64,000 nt of DNA from Halobacteroidaceae bacterium (GTDB lineage: Bacteria; Bacillota; Halanaerobiia; B1SED10-174). Every line of letters starts with the position of its first letter. Position 1 is the first letter of the stretch. Made by a program: the position numbers and the translations under genes. Location: contig PUNE01000129.1 of NCBI GenBank assembly GCA_003551665.1, positions 84,357-148,356 of the forward strand. Direction: 5' to 3'. Positions 38,632-46,313 of this stretch are shown here, one piece after another. Below the pieces are notes generated by a model that did no database searches, was not told the DNA's origin, and saw nothing but the letters and a program-made list of their open reading frames with translations.

Positions 38632-39633
38632 GTGGATGAGGTTTTTTCCTGCCTCGGGAAAATGGAAAAAGATCGGGGAAAGGGGCTCCTTTTTATTGAC
38701 CTGGACTCAGAACCCGGCCGTATGGGTCTATACGATCTAAAAGGGCAGATCCTGGCTGGTTGTGATTTTGTTCCTCCCCAGTTACGAAAGGAAGTCTTAA
38801 AATCGGGAAAACCCGGGATAAGGGAACTGGAAAGAGGCAGGATTTACGGTGAATTGATTTTACCCGTTCCCGTGCTTGTAATCCTGGGAGGGGGGCATAT
38901 TGCCAGGCCCCTGGCCGGTATTGGAGACATAATTGGGCTCCGGACCTGGGTTGTTGATGACAGGAAGGAGTTTGCCTCCCGAGAAAGATTCCCTGCAGCG
39001 GAAAAGGTACTGCCCCGGAATTTTATAGATTTTTTCCAGGAGTTCCAACCTGGAGAGGAGCATTTCCTGGTTATTGTAACACGGGGACACAGGCATGACC
39101 TGGAATGTGCCCGGGAAGCCCTGCAAACACCTGCCCCATATATCGGAATGATTGGAAGCAGGCGGAAGGTAAATGAGGTTCTGCAAAAACTAAAAGAAGA
39201 AGGCTTCTCTCCTAAGAATACTGGCAGAATCCATGCACCCATCGGCCTGGATATTGGTGCTGAAACCCCGGCAGAAATTGCCGTGAGCATTGCGGCTGAA
39301 ATTATCCGGGAAATTCCCTGCAGAGAAAGGTCTGCGCCGTGGCAGGAAATTCTTCCTGCCCTGGAGAAAGGGGGCATCCTTGCAACTGTTGTTTCGGCCA
39401 GGGGTTCAACTCCCCGGGGAGCAGGCTCCCGCCTTTTTTTTAAACCGGACGGCAGGGTAGTGGGAACAGTTGGAGGAGGTGCCGGAGAAGCTCGGGTTAT
39501 CGAAAAGGCCCGGGAATTAATGGGTACTAATAAAACTGAACTGATTGATTTTGAACTGGACCAGGACATTGCTGCAGAAGAAGGAATGATTTGCGGGGGA
39601 ACTTTTTCTGTTTTCCTCCAACCCGTTGAATAG
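38632..39633 (+). CDS. xdhC: XdhC family molybdenum hydroxylase maturation factor with permuted domain order
   Basis: 333 residues from GTG at 38632, 7 bases after AAAGGGGG. The Rossmann domain comes first (VILGGGHIARPLAGI near residue 80, then VVDDRKEF and TRGHRHDLECAREAL). The CoxI-type domain comes last (ATVVSARGSTPRGAGSR, RVVGTVGGGAGEARVIEKA). In the XdhC proteins I know the order is the reverse. XdhC binds Moco, brings in the terminal sulfur (or selenium) and hands it to the hydroxylase. Its presence completes the maturation set with MocA, YqeB and YqeC. Confidence 0.88.
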   Translation: MDEVFSCLGKMEKDRGKGLLFIDLDSEPGRMGLYDLKGQILAGCDFVPPQLRKEVLKSGKPGIRELERGRIYGELILPVPVLVILGGGHIARPLAGIGDIIGLRTWVVDDRKEFASRERFPAAEKVLPRNFIDFFQEFQPGEEHFLVIVTRGHRHDLECAREALQTPAPYIGMIGSRRKVNEVLQKLKEEGFSPKNTGRIHAPIGLDIGAETPAEIAVSIAAEIIREIPCRERSAPWQEILPALEKGGILATVVSARGSTPRGAGSRLFFKPDGRVVGTVGGGAGEARVIEKARELMGTNKTELIDFELDQDIAAEEGMICGGTFSVFLQPVE

Positions 39634-39656
39634 AGTTGAGTGCAGGGGTGAAAATT

Positions 39657-41474
39657 GTGTTAAAGGAAAAACTGGGGCGGCTGCCCGCCCAGAGTGGAGT
39701 ATATATTTTAAAAGACCAGCTCGGAGAAGTTCTGTACGTAGGGAAGGCCAAGTCCCTTCGTAACAGGGTTCGTTCCTATTTCCAAAGGGGAGCAGATGCC
39801 CCCCGAACAAAAATGCTCCAGGAAAGAATTGGGGATTTCGAAGTCTACCTGACTTCCAATGAAGTAGAAGCGATGATCCTGGAAAGCAACCTGATCAAAA
39901 AACACCAGCCTCCCTTTAATATCAGGCTGAAAGATGACAAAACCTATCCCTACCTGAAGATAACCCTGCAAGAGGACTATCCCCGCATCCTAAAAACCCG
40001 CCAGTTTCAGCGGGATGGAGCACGCTATTTCGGTCCTTATACCAGCATCGAGGCTGTAAATCGGACTCTCAAGTGGCTGCTCAGGCTTTTCCCCCTTCGG
40101 ACCTGCAAGCGGAAAATTGTGGCGGGGGAGACCTGGGACAGGGCATGTTTGAACTACCACATTGAGAGGTGCCTGGGGCCCTGCATTGGGGCTGTTAACC
40201 CCCAGGCATATCGGGAATGGGTGGAAAAGGTTATCCTCTTTCTCGAGGGCAGGCAGGAAGAACTATTAAAACAGGTGGAGAAAGGGATGAAGGAGGCAGC
40301 CCGTAGCCAGGATTATGAACAGGCCGCCGAGTACCGGGATGCTCTCCAGGCCATGGAAAAAGTCCGGGAAAAGCAGGAAGTGGTCTGGGAAGGTGACGAG
40401 GAAAAGGATATCCTTGGTCTGGCCCGTGAAGAAGAACGGGCCTGTATTCAGGTTTTCCAGGTCCGCCATGGAAGACTCCTGGGCCGGGAACATTTTTTCC
40501 TGGAAGGTACAGGTGAAAGGTTATCGGGAGCAATTATTACTGCATTCATGCAACAGTACTACCTGGGTTCCCGGTATGCCCCCCGGGAAATCATTTTGCC
40601 CCATGCCCCTGAAGAAAAGGACGTAGTTGGAAGCTGGTTAAGTGAAGAAGCGGGCCACCGGGTTATCCTTACCGTACCCCAGAGGGGGAAAAAAGCAAGG
40701 TTGCTGAAACTGGCCCGGGAAAATGCTGAACACCAGCTCCAGCAGGAGAACCTGCTGGAAGAAGAAAAAAGGAAAAAGGAAGAAAAGGATCTCCAGCAAC
40801 TGCAAAAAGCCCTGGGGCTCAAAGAATTTCCCGAAATTATTGAGGGCTATGATATATCCAATATCGGGGGTAGGGAAGCAGTGGGGTCCATGGTGGTTTT
40901 TATTCACGGAAGACCAGCAGGGGAAAGGTACCGGCGGTTTAAAATCAAAACTTTAGAGGAAACTAATGACGTGGCCATGATGGGTGAGGTTCTCGAGCGC
41001 CGCCTGCTGCGGCTGAAAAAAGAGGGAGGGGATATTCCCAACCTGGTAATAATTGACGGAGGAAAAGGCCAGGTTAATCGAGCCCGGTTGATGCTGGAAA
41101 AGTATGGGTTTAAAAAGGTTCCCCTGGTTGGACTGGCTAAAAAAGAAGAGGAGATTGTTTTTCCGGGCAGGAGAGAATCTCTTCGGCTGGACCTGGGAAA
41201 CCGGGGTTTACAGCTCCTGCAGCGGGTCCGGGATGAAGCCCACCGGTTTGCCCTTGGTTACCACCGCCGGCTGCGCCTGCGGAGTATGACCCACAGCCTG
41301 TTGGAAGAAATACCAGGCATTGGGCCCCAGAAAAGGAAGGCCCTGCTCGATCATTTCGGTTCTCTGGCCGCCCTTAGGCAGGCCAATATCTCCCAACTGA
41401 AAAAAGTTCCTGGGATTAATGAAAAAACAGCCTCAGCAATCCAGGACTGGCTCCAGGAAAATCTCCAGAATTAA
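39657..41474 (+). CDS. uvrC: Excinuclease ABC subunit C (UvrC)
   Basis: 605 residues from GTG at 39657, preceded by AGGGGTGA. The GIY-YIG nuclease domain is at the N-terminus (SGVYILKDQLGEVLYVGKAK), then a UVR motif (about 205-240), the RNase H-like second nuclease half (EGYDISNIGG, VIIDGGKGQV) and tandem helix-hairpin-helix motifs at the end (IPGIGPQKRKALL, VPGINEKTASAI). It makes both incisions around the lesion held by UvrB. It is separated from uvrBA by about 33 kb. Confidence 0.98.
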   Translation: MLKEKLGRLPAQSGVYILKDQLGEVLYVGKAKSLRNRVRSYFQRGADAPRTKMLQERIGDFEVYLTSNEVEAMILESNLIKKHQPPFNIRLKDDKTYPYLKITLQEDYPRILKTRQFQRDGARYFGPYTSIEAVNRTLKWLLRLFPLRTCKRKIVAGETWDRACLNYHIERCLGPCIGAVNPQAYREWVEKVILFLEGRQEELLKQVEKGMKEAARSQDYEQAAEYRDALQAMEKVREKQEVVWEGDEEKDILGLAREEERACIQVFQVRHGRLLGREHFFLEGTGERLSGAIITAFMQQYYLGSRYAPREIILPHAPEEKDVVGSWLSEEAGHRVILTVPQRGKKARLLKLARENAEHQLQQENLLEEEKRKKEEKDLQQLQKALGLKEFPEIIEGYDISNIGGREAVGSMVVFIHGRPAGERYRRFKIKTLEETNDVAMMGEVLERRLLRLKKEGGDIPNLVIIDGGKGQVNRARLMLEKYGFKKVPLVGLAKKEEEIVFPGRRESLRLDLGNRGLQLLQRVRDEAHRFALGYHRRLRLRSMTHSLLEEIPGIGPQKRKALLDHFGSLAALRQANISQLKKVPGINEKTASAIQDWLQENLQN

Positions 41475-41534
41475 AAAAATTATAGTTTAAATACAGAATT
41501 TTAATATAAATATTAAAAAATTTAATAAAAGTCC

Positions 41535-41563
41535 TTGACAGGGTTCCGAAAGGGCCCTATAAT
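41535..41563 (+). promoter_or_regulatory. Perfect consensus sigma-A promoter of the DUF2089/DUF4097 operon
   Basis: TTGACA (41535-41540), 17 bases, TATAAT (41558-41563): both boxes match the consensus in all positions. Such a strong promoter normally needs a repressor, and an inverted repeat begins inside the -10 box. Confidence 0.93.
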
Positions 41564-41600
41564 TATATTAAGAAAATTAAATATTTCCTTAATATAATTA
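41560..41600 (+). repeat. 13-bp perfect inverted repeat overlapping the -10 box (probable operator)
   Basis: TAATTATATTAAG (41560-41572) is repeated inverted as CTTAATATAATTA (41588-41600) with 15 bases between. The left arm covers the end of the -10 box and the right arm ends 24 bases before the start codon. Arm centres lie about 28 bases apart, which suits a dimer pair bound on one face. The downstream DUF2089 protein is the natural candidate for autoregulation; that link is inference. Confidence 0.7.
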
Positions 41601-41623
41601 AGGATGAAAGGAGGGGACGAAAA

Positions 41624-42001
41624 ATGGCCAATCCGATTGTAGGAAAATGTCCGGTTTGTAATGAGGGAATGAACGTCACCAGGCTGGAGTGTCCCTACTG
41701 CCAGACTGCAGTGGAGGGGAAGTTCGAGATATGCCGTTTCTGTCGCCTGGGGAAGGAGCAACTGCGTTTTGTGGAAGTATTTATCAAGTCAAGAGGAAAT
41801 ATCAAGGAAGTGGAAAGGGAGCTGGGAATCTCCTATCCAACCGTCCGCTCAAAACTTGATAATGTTATCAAGGCAATGGGGTATGATGTTCAGGCGGCCC
41901 CCGAAGATGAAACCGGTGCCAAGCGCCGCGATATACTGGATATGCTGAATAAGGGTGAGATTACTTCAAAAGAAGCGGTTAAAATGCTTAAAGACCTTTA
42001 A
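41624..42001 (+). CDS. DUF2089 zinc-ribbon/HTH protein, probable autoregulator
   Basis: 125 residues. Cysteine pairs C9/C12, C23/C26 and C37/C40 make zinc-ribbon knuckles, followed by an RNA polymerase sigma-region-4-like helix-turn-helix (about 54-80; NIKEVERELGISYPTVRSKL). The last 35 residues (RRDILDMLNKGEITSKEAVKML) resemble the SHOCT-like N-termini of the next proteins. It is first in the operon behind a perfect promoter and an inverted repeat. RBS AAAGGAGGGG. Confidence 0.85.
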   Translation: MANPIVGKCPVCNEGMNVTRLECPYCQTAVEGKFEICRFCRLGKEQLRFVEVFIKSRGNIKEVERELGISYPTVRSKLDNVIKAMGYDVQAAPEDETGAKRRDILDMLNKGEITSKEAVKMLKDL

Positions 42002-42023
42002 ATTATCAAAGGAGGTGTTTTTT

Positions 42024-42383
42024 GTGAGTGAAGAAAGAAAGAAAATCCTGGAAATGCTTGCCCAGGGCAAGGTAAGTCCTGAAGAGGCCGACGATTTATT
42101 ATCAACACTGGAAAGAGGCGAGAGCCAATCTGTTCCCCAGAAAGCTCGCCGGCTCTTGAAAGTCCGTATCAGCGAGGGTGGAGTTGAAAAGGTAAATGTT
42201 AATCTCCCCCTTTCCCTGGCCAGAGTTGCTCTCAAGTTCGTTCCTGCTGATGCAAAAAGAGAACTGGAAGAACAGGGCGTTGATATCGAAGACCTTCTGA
42301 GTTCAGTTAGCAATGAACTACAGGAAGGAAAACTGGTGGACATTAAAGACGGTGACGATAGCGTTGAGATTTATGTAGAGTGA
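42024..42383 (+). CDS. SHOCT-like domain protein of the DUF4097 operon
   Basis: 119 residues from GTG at 42024, 8 bases after GGAGGTG. The N-terminus (EERKKILEMLAQGKVSPEEADDLL) is the same short helical module seen at the start of the DUF4097 protein and at the end of the DUF2089 protein. The rest contains a beta-rich segment (VRISEGGVEKVNVNLPLSL) without a known function. Probably a cytoplasmic partner in the same envelope-linked system. Confidence 0.75.
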   Translation: MSEERKKILEMLAQGKVSPEEADDLLSTLERGESQSVPQKARRLLKVRISEGGVEKVNVNLPLSLARVALKFVPADAKRELEEQGVDIEDLLSSVSNELQEGKLVDIKDGDDSVEIYVE

Positions 42384-42396
42384 GAGGGGTGCTTTT

Positions 42397-42726
42397 ATGG
42401 CACGGACTCCCTGGAAGTATAATTCTTTTTGTTTAGTAAGTTTTTCCGCGGGTAAACGTCGCATTACAATCCCCATTCCTTTATCACTAGTCCAGGATCT
42501 GGTGGAATCAGTTTGCTGGATTCTGTACTGGCTGGTTAAATTGAGTTCCGGTTCGAAAATTCAGGCCAGGATCAACGAAAAATTACCCTTTAACTTTAAA
42601 TCCCGTGAATTAATGAGAATGCTGAAACTTCCCCACTGGTTTTTTACTGAACTCAGGTATTGCGGTTCCATGGTGCTGGTTCGGGTGAGGGATGACAATT
42701 TTTTTATGGAAATTCGCCTGGTTTAA
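42397..42726 (+). CDS. Hypothetical protein in the DUF4097 operon
   Basis: 109 residues, RBS GAGAGGGGTG. It contains a hydrophobic stretch (SLVQDLVESVCWILYWLVKL, about 30-50) and ends in a short basic beta-like region. It resembles the SHOCT-like neighbour in its phrase on LPLSL/PIPLSL but lacks the helical module. I do not recognise a family. The operon position between two related proteins makes it a real gene. Confidence 0.65.
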   Translation: MARTPWKYNSFCLVSFSAGKRRITIPIPLSLVQDLVESVCWILYWLVKLSSGSKIQARINEKLPFNFKSRELMRMLKLPHWFFTELRYCGSMVLVRVRDDNFFMEIRLV

Positions 42727-42737
42727 GGAGGTAAATC

Positions 42738-43871
42738 ATGAGTTCAAGGCAGGACGAAAAACTGATGATTTTAAAAATGCTGGACGAGGGGAAAATAACC
42801 CTGGAAGAAGCCAACGAGCTTCTGGAAGCCCTTTATGAAAGAACTGAAGGAGTCCAAGGTGAAACCGAAGACTGGTCTAAAGAGTTTAAAAAAGGTTTCC
42901 AGGGTTTTAAGGATGGAATGGAAAAAGGAATATCTGAAGCCCGGGAGGGTCTGCAGAAAGGGAAAAGTGAAATAGGGAGGGAAACCGAGGGACTGGGAAC
43001 TTTCCTCAAAAGCCTTCTGGATTCTTTTTCGACAGGATCTATCGGAAGCGGATATTCTTTTACCGAAAAGAGAAGCGGGGCCTTTTCTTCGGAGAATGTG
43101 GAAATAGTTTTGGAACCACGGAACGGGAGCATAGACATTTCTCCTGCTGATGGGGATGAATATGAGATGGAGATTGAGGCCAGGGTTAGAGCGGAGAATG
43201 AAGAAAAAGCGGAAAATAAAAAGAACCGGGGCCTGGAGATTCAGGAGGAAGGCAACCGTCTTTTTTTCCGGGTTGGTGAAAAAGAAATTGTAGCCAATGT
43301 CCGGCTCCGTCTGCCCAGGAAAAACCTTTACACCCTGAACCTGGACACCAGCAATGGCAGGATTGAGGTTGCAGGCCTCAGGGCCGATAAGGTTGAAGGA
43401 GATACTTCCAATGGTCGGATTGTTTTCCGGGATATGGTCGGAAGAATTTTCCGGGGAGATACCTCCAATGGGCGTGTTGAAATGAAAAACCTCAAGGGCG
43501 ATGAGTTCATTGCCGATACTTCCAACGGAAGTATTTTTATCCAGGGTGAAGGAAAGATTTTCAATGGGGATACTTCAAACGGCAGCATTACAATTGAGCC
43601 TCGCTTTAGGGAAAGTGGGGAAATTAAAGCAGACACCTCTAATGGAAGAATTAAGCTCCATCTTCCTGCAGCTGAAGACATTGGCTACAGTATAATGGCC
43701 AGTACTTCCATGGGCAGCCTAAATATTGATCTTCCGGAAGTGGAGTTCGGTGAGCGCAAGGAAACCTATTCCCGGAAGTCTGCTGCGGGGAAAACCAGGG
43801 GTTACGAAGGAAAACCCATTAAGGTCAGAGTTGAAGCCAGTACCTCCATGGGAAGTATCCACCTGGGTTGA
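42738..43871 (+). CDS. DUF4097 beta-repeat protein with N-terminal SHOCT-like module
   Basis: 377 residues. Residues 1-35 form the SHOCT-like helix pair (EKLMILKMLDEGKITLEEANELLE) and 50-90 a charged amphipathic stretch. From about 195 on there is a parallel beta-solenoid with the repeat D-T-S-N-G at 16-20 residue spacing: six DTSNG copies, then two STSMGS copies. It lacks a signal peptide and resembles YvlB of B. subtilis. Its role is unknown; adhesin-like or envelope-stress sensing functions have been proposed for the family. Confidence 0.88.
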   Translation: MSSRQDEKLMILKMLDEGKITLEEANELLEALYERTEGVQGETEDWSKEFKKGFQGFKDGMEKGISEAREGLQKGKSEIGRETEGLGTFLKSLLDSFSTGSIGSGYSFTEKRSGAFSSENVEIVLEPRNGSIDISPADGDEYEMEIEARVRAENEEKAENKKNRGLEIQEEGNRLFFRVGEKEIVANVRLRLPRKNLYTLNLDTSNGRIEVAGLRADKVEGDTSNGRIVFRDMVGRIFRGDTSNGRVEMKNLKGDEFIADTSNGSIFIQGEGKIFNGDTSNGSITIEPRFRESGEIKADTSNGRIKLHLPAAEDIGYSIMASTSMGSLNIDLPEVEFGERKETYSRKSAAGKTRGYEGKPIKVRVEASTSMGSIHLG

Positions 43872-43892
43872 TTTAAAAATGGGAGGTCTGAA

Positions 43893-44786
43893 ATGAAAAG
43901 GAAAAATTTATTTATTCTGATTTTGGTAGCAGCCCTGGCTTTGCTTTTTTCGGGTTGCTATGACTGGGGTTATGTTCTGAGTCAGAAGATTGAAGGAGAA
44001 CTTGTTCCGGACTCCGCTGGCTGGGCAGAACTAGATTTTTTTAGCCGCAATGGGACAATAACCGTTAAACCGGTTGATGGTTCAGAATTCAGGGTTGAAC
44101 TGGAAATGAGAGTCAGGACTTCCACCAGAGCTGAAGCAGAAAAAGCTGTTGAAGAAGCAGTGGTAATTGAAAACCTGACCGGGTTTTTGCGAGTTGGGGT
44201 GGATGATTCAAGAATAAGCGCCCGAATGGTAGCAGAAGTTCCCCGGGACCTATTTTATGATCTAAGGGCCCGGACTTCTAACGGCGGGATTACACTGGAA
44301 GAAATTGAACTGGGAGAGGTCAGTCTAAATTCCTCTAACGGTGCCCTTACCCTTACCAATATTAAATTTGATTTGCTTAAAGGGGTCACTTCCAACGGGG
44401 GTTTGAGGGTTGCAGGGGTTTATGGAGATAAACTGGAGCTGGAAACTTCCAATGGTCGTGTTGACCTGGAAGGAGCAGCAAGGGTATTCAATATTCGGAC
44501 CTCTAATTCGAGAATTGAGCTTTCCCCGTCATTTATTTCTGACAGAGCTGAATTAACTGCCCGTACTTCCAATGGGAGCGTTAATCTGAAGCTTCCTGTG
44601 GAAAGGAATACCGGTTTTGAAATAGAGGGGATAACTTCCAACGGGACTTTCACCTACAGTGCTCTCTCTAACATGGTTTCTATAGGTAGTAATCGGATTC
44701 AAAGCCGTGATTTTTCGGCCATGACCCGGCAGGTAAAAATATACCTGGGGACTTCCAACGGAAATATTGAGGTTAAGGAACGGTAA
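43893..44786 (+). CDS. DUF4097 family lipoprotein
   Basis: 297 residues. The signal sequence ends in a lipobox (LFSGC, cysteine near residue 23), so the protein should be lipid-anchored on the outer face of the membrane. The rest is a TSNG-type beta solenoid with eight copies (for example RTSNGGITL, ETSNGRVDL, RTSNGSVNL, GTSNGNIEV). It is the exported counterpart of the preceding cytoplasmic-looking DUF4097 protein. Function unknown. Confidence 0.85.
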   Translation: MKRKNLFILILVAALALLFSGCYDWGYVLSQKIEGELVPDSAGWAELDFFSRNGTITVKPVDGSEFRVELEMRVRTSTRAEAEKAVEEAVVIENLTGFLRVGVDDSRISARMVAEVPRDLFYDLRARTSNGGITLEEIELGEVSLNSSNGALTLTNIKFDLLKGVTSNGGLRVAGVYGDKLELETSNGRVDLEGAARVFNIRTSNSRIELSPSFISDRAELTARTSNGSVNLKLPVERNTGFEIEGITSNGTFTYSALSNMVSIGSNRIQSRDFSAMTRQVKIYLGTSNGNIEVKER

Positions 44787-44808
44787 AATAAACGAAGGGG
44801 GGTTATTA

Positions 44809-45180
44809 ATGTTCTGGGATAGAAAAAGCTTTTTATTCAGGTGGGTTCTAAATGCTGTTTTGCTATATATTGTTGCCGGGATTTTGGGAGGTCTTTCCAT
44901 TACGGGTTTCTGGGCTGTTATTGCCGCCGGGCTTGTCCTTGGGCTTGCCAACGCAATAATAAGACCCTTCCTGATTATTATTTCCCTTCCCTTAAATGTT
45001 CTTACCCTGGGCTTATTTACTTTTGTTGTTAACGCTCTGATGATCATGCTTACGGCGAGAATAGTGCAGAATTTTCAAGTTGCGGGGTTCTGGCCCGCTG
45101 TCTGGGCTGCTATTTTAATGGCTATATTTGGAGGGATCATCAGCGGCCTGGTTTACGATCGTCGAGAGTATCGAGCTTAA
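44809..45180 (+). CDS. Phage holin family 4-like small membrane protein (YvlD type)
   Basis: 123 residues, four hydrophobic segments, from the ATG at 44809 after GGGGGG. The motif GLANAIIRPFLIIISLPLNVLTLGLFTFVVNALM belongs to the PF04020 family; members are not true holins. In B. subtilis yvlD follows the DUF4097 gene yvlB, and the gene order here is alike. It closes the operon. Confidence 0.85.
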   Translation: MFWDRKSFLFRWVLNAVLLYIVAGILGGLSITGFWAVIAAGLVLGLANAIIRPFLIIISLPLNVLTLGLFTFVVNALMIMLTARIVQNFQVAGFWPAVWAAILMAIFGGIISGLVYDRREYRA

Positions 45181-45181
45181 T

Positions 45182-45220
45182 GTAATCTAGATTACGGTAA
45201 TTATCCTTTATTTATATTAT
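45182..45220 (+). promoter_or_regulatory. Palindrome overlapping a weak promoter before the ferredoxin gene
   Basis: GTAATCTAGATTAC (45182-45195) is a 14-base perfect palindrome. It overlaps TTACGG (45192-45197), which stands 17 bases before TATTAT (45215-45220). The -35 match is poor, which would suit an activator or a regulated promoter. No known regulator motif is assigned. Confidence 0.4.
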
Positions 45221-45252
45221 TTTAGGGGGAGAATAAACAGGGAGGTGAGGTC

Positions 45253-45423
45253 TTGACTCACGTAATTTCTGATGAATGTATTGTTTGCGGAGCATGTGTA
45301 GACGAATGTCCAGTTGATGCAATCAGCGAAGGAGAAGAAAAGTACACCATCGATCCAGAAACCTGTATTGATTGCGAGGCCTGTGTTGATTCCTGCCCCG
45401 TAGAGGCAATCAGCGCCGAATAA
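45253..45423 (+). CDS. 2[4Fe-4S] ferredoxin
   Basis: 56 residues from TTG at 45253 behind GGAGGTGAGG. Two classic cluster motifs are present: CIVCGACVDECPVDAI and CIDCEACVDSCPVEAI. This is a clostridial-type low-potential electron carrier. The gene stands alone between the DUF4097 operon and a terminator. Its partners are not shown by the context; hydroxylases or PreT/PreA are possible. Confidence 0.95.
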   Translation: MTHVISDECIVCGACVDECPVDAISEGEEKYTIDPETCIDCEACVDSCPVEAISAE

Positions 45424-45430
45424 GTTGATT

Positions 45431-45461
45431 AAATACATCCCCGCCGGGGATGTATTTCTTT
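45431..45461 (+). terminator. Intrinsic terminator after the ferredoxin gene
   Basis: A perfect 12-bp stem, AAATACATCCCC with GGGGATGTATTT, encloses the loop GCC and is followed by CTTTA. Confidence 0.85.
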
Positions 45462-45540
45462 AGGGGAAAGCCCCGAGAAGAAAAAGAAAGGTCGAAAAAA
45501 TTCTGGCCTTCTAAATTCAGTATTTGCTCCCTGTTAGAAC

Positions 45541-45569
45541 TTGCAAAATTTCTGTTCCTGTGCTATATT
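45541..45569 (+). promoter_or_regulatory. Promoter of the methyltransferase gene
   Basis: -35 TTGCAA (45541-45546), 17 bases, -10 TATATT (45564-45569), 33 bases before the start codon. Confidence 0.7.
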
Positions 45570-45602
45570 TTATTCTTGTGGAAACAAGGAGGGAACAGAG
45601 AA

Positions 45603-46262
45603 ATGGAACTTTCTAACTGGGATTTTTACTGGGCCGGAGACCAGGAAAAAGACTACTGGCAGAAACCCGACCCTGCTGTCCTGGAATTAATTGAAAACCA
45701 TCCGGCGGGGCAATTCCCCCGGGTTTTAGATCTGGGCTGTGGGCCGGGAAGGCATGCCCTGGCTTTTGCCCGGGGAGGGTACCGTGTAACTGCAGTTGAT
45801 GCTTCAAAAATGGCCCTGGTCCAGGTTGAAGAAAGAGCAAGAGAAAAAAGGCTTAAGCTTGAGACTATTCTGGGAGATTTTAGGACCACGCTTTTTGCCC
45901 CGGAAACATTTGATCTGGTAATCTGTTACAACGTTGTCTACCACGGACTCCGGGAAGAAATGGTTCGGGGGATAAACCAGTGCCAGCAGTACCTTCGCCC
46001 AGGAGGCCTTCTCTTTCTAACCTGTCCCACCAGGGACGACGGGAAATACGGTGACGGTGAAGAGGTAGCCCCCCACACCTTCCGGTCAGGAGAAAAATCC
46101 GTTCATCCGGGGGACCTCCATTATTTTTCCGATTGCCAGGATCTGGAATGCTTTTTTGCCGGCCTGGAAATTATGAGCAGGAAAAAAAAGGAACATTACT
46201 GGAAACAGGACGGGATTGTAAACTTCAGCTCCTACTGGCAGTTAATAGCAAAGAAAAAATAA
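45603..46262 (+). CDS. Class I SAM-dependent methyltransferase
   Basis: 219 residues from the ATG at 45603 behind AAGGAGGG; the open frame upstream runs through the promoter and is not coding. SAM motif I is VLDLGCGPGRHALAFA, motif II VTAVDAS, motif III DLVICYNVVYH and RPGGLLFL. It resembles small-molecule or TehB-like methyltransferases. The substrate is unknown. Its own promoter and terminator make it a single-gene unit. Confidence 0.82.
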   Translation: MELSNWDFYWAGDQEKDYWQKPDPAVLELIENHPAGQFPRVLDLGCGPGRHALAFARGGYRVTAVDASKMALVQVEERAREKRLKLETILGDFRTTLFAPETFDLVICYNVVYHGLREEMVRGINQCQQYLRPGGLLFLTCPTRDDGKYGDGEEVAPHTFRSGEKSVHPGDLHYFSDCQDLECFFAGLEIMSRKKKEHYWKQDGIVNFSSYWQLIAKKK

Positions 46263-46272
46263 TAGTTGAGCA

Positions 46273-46304
46273 AAAAAAGCCAGCCCAAGAGGACTGGCTT
46301 TTTT
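46273..46304 (+). terminator. Bidirectional terminator between convergent genes
   Basis: AAAAAAGCCAG pairs with CTGGCTTTTTT over a 10-base loop. Runs of T occur on both strands, so it can stop the methyltransferase transcript and the minus-strand aminotransferase operon that ends at 46314. Confidence 0.85.
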
Positions 46305-46313
46305 CTATTCGGG

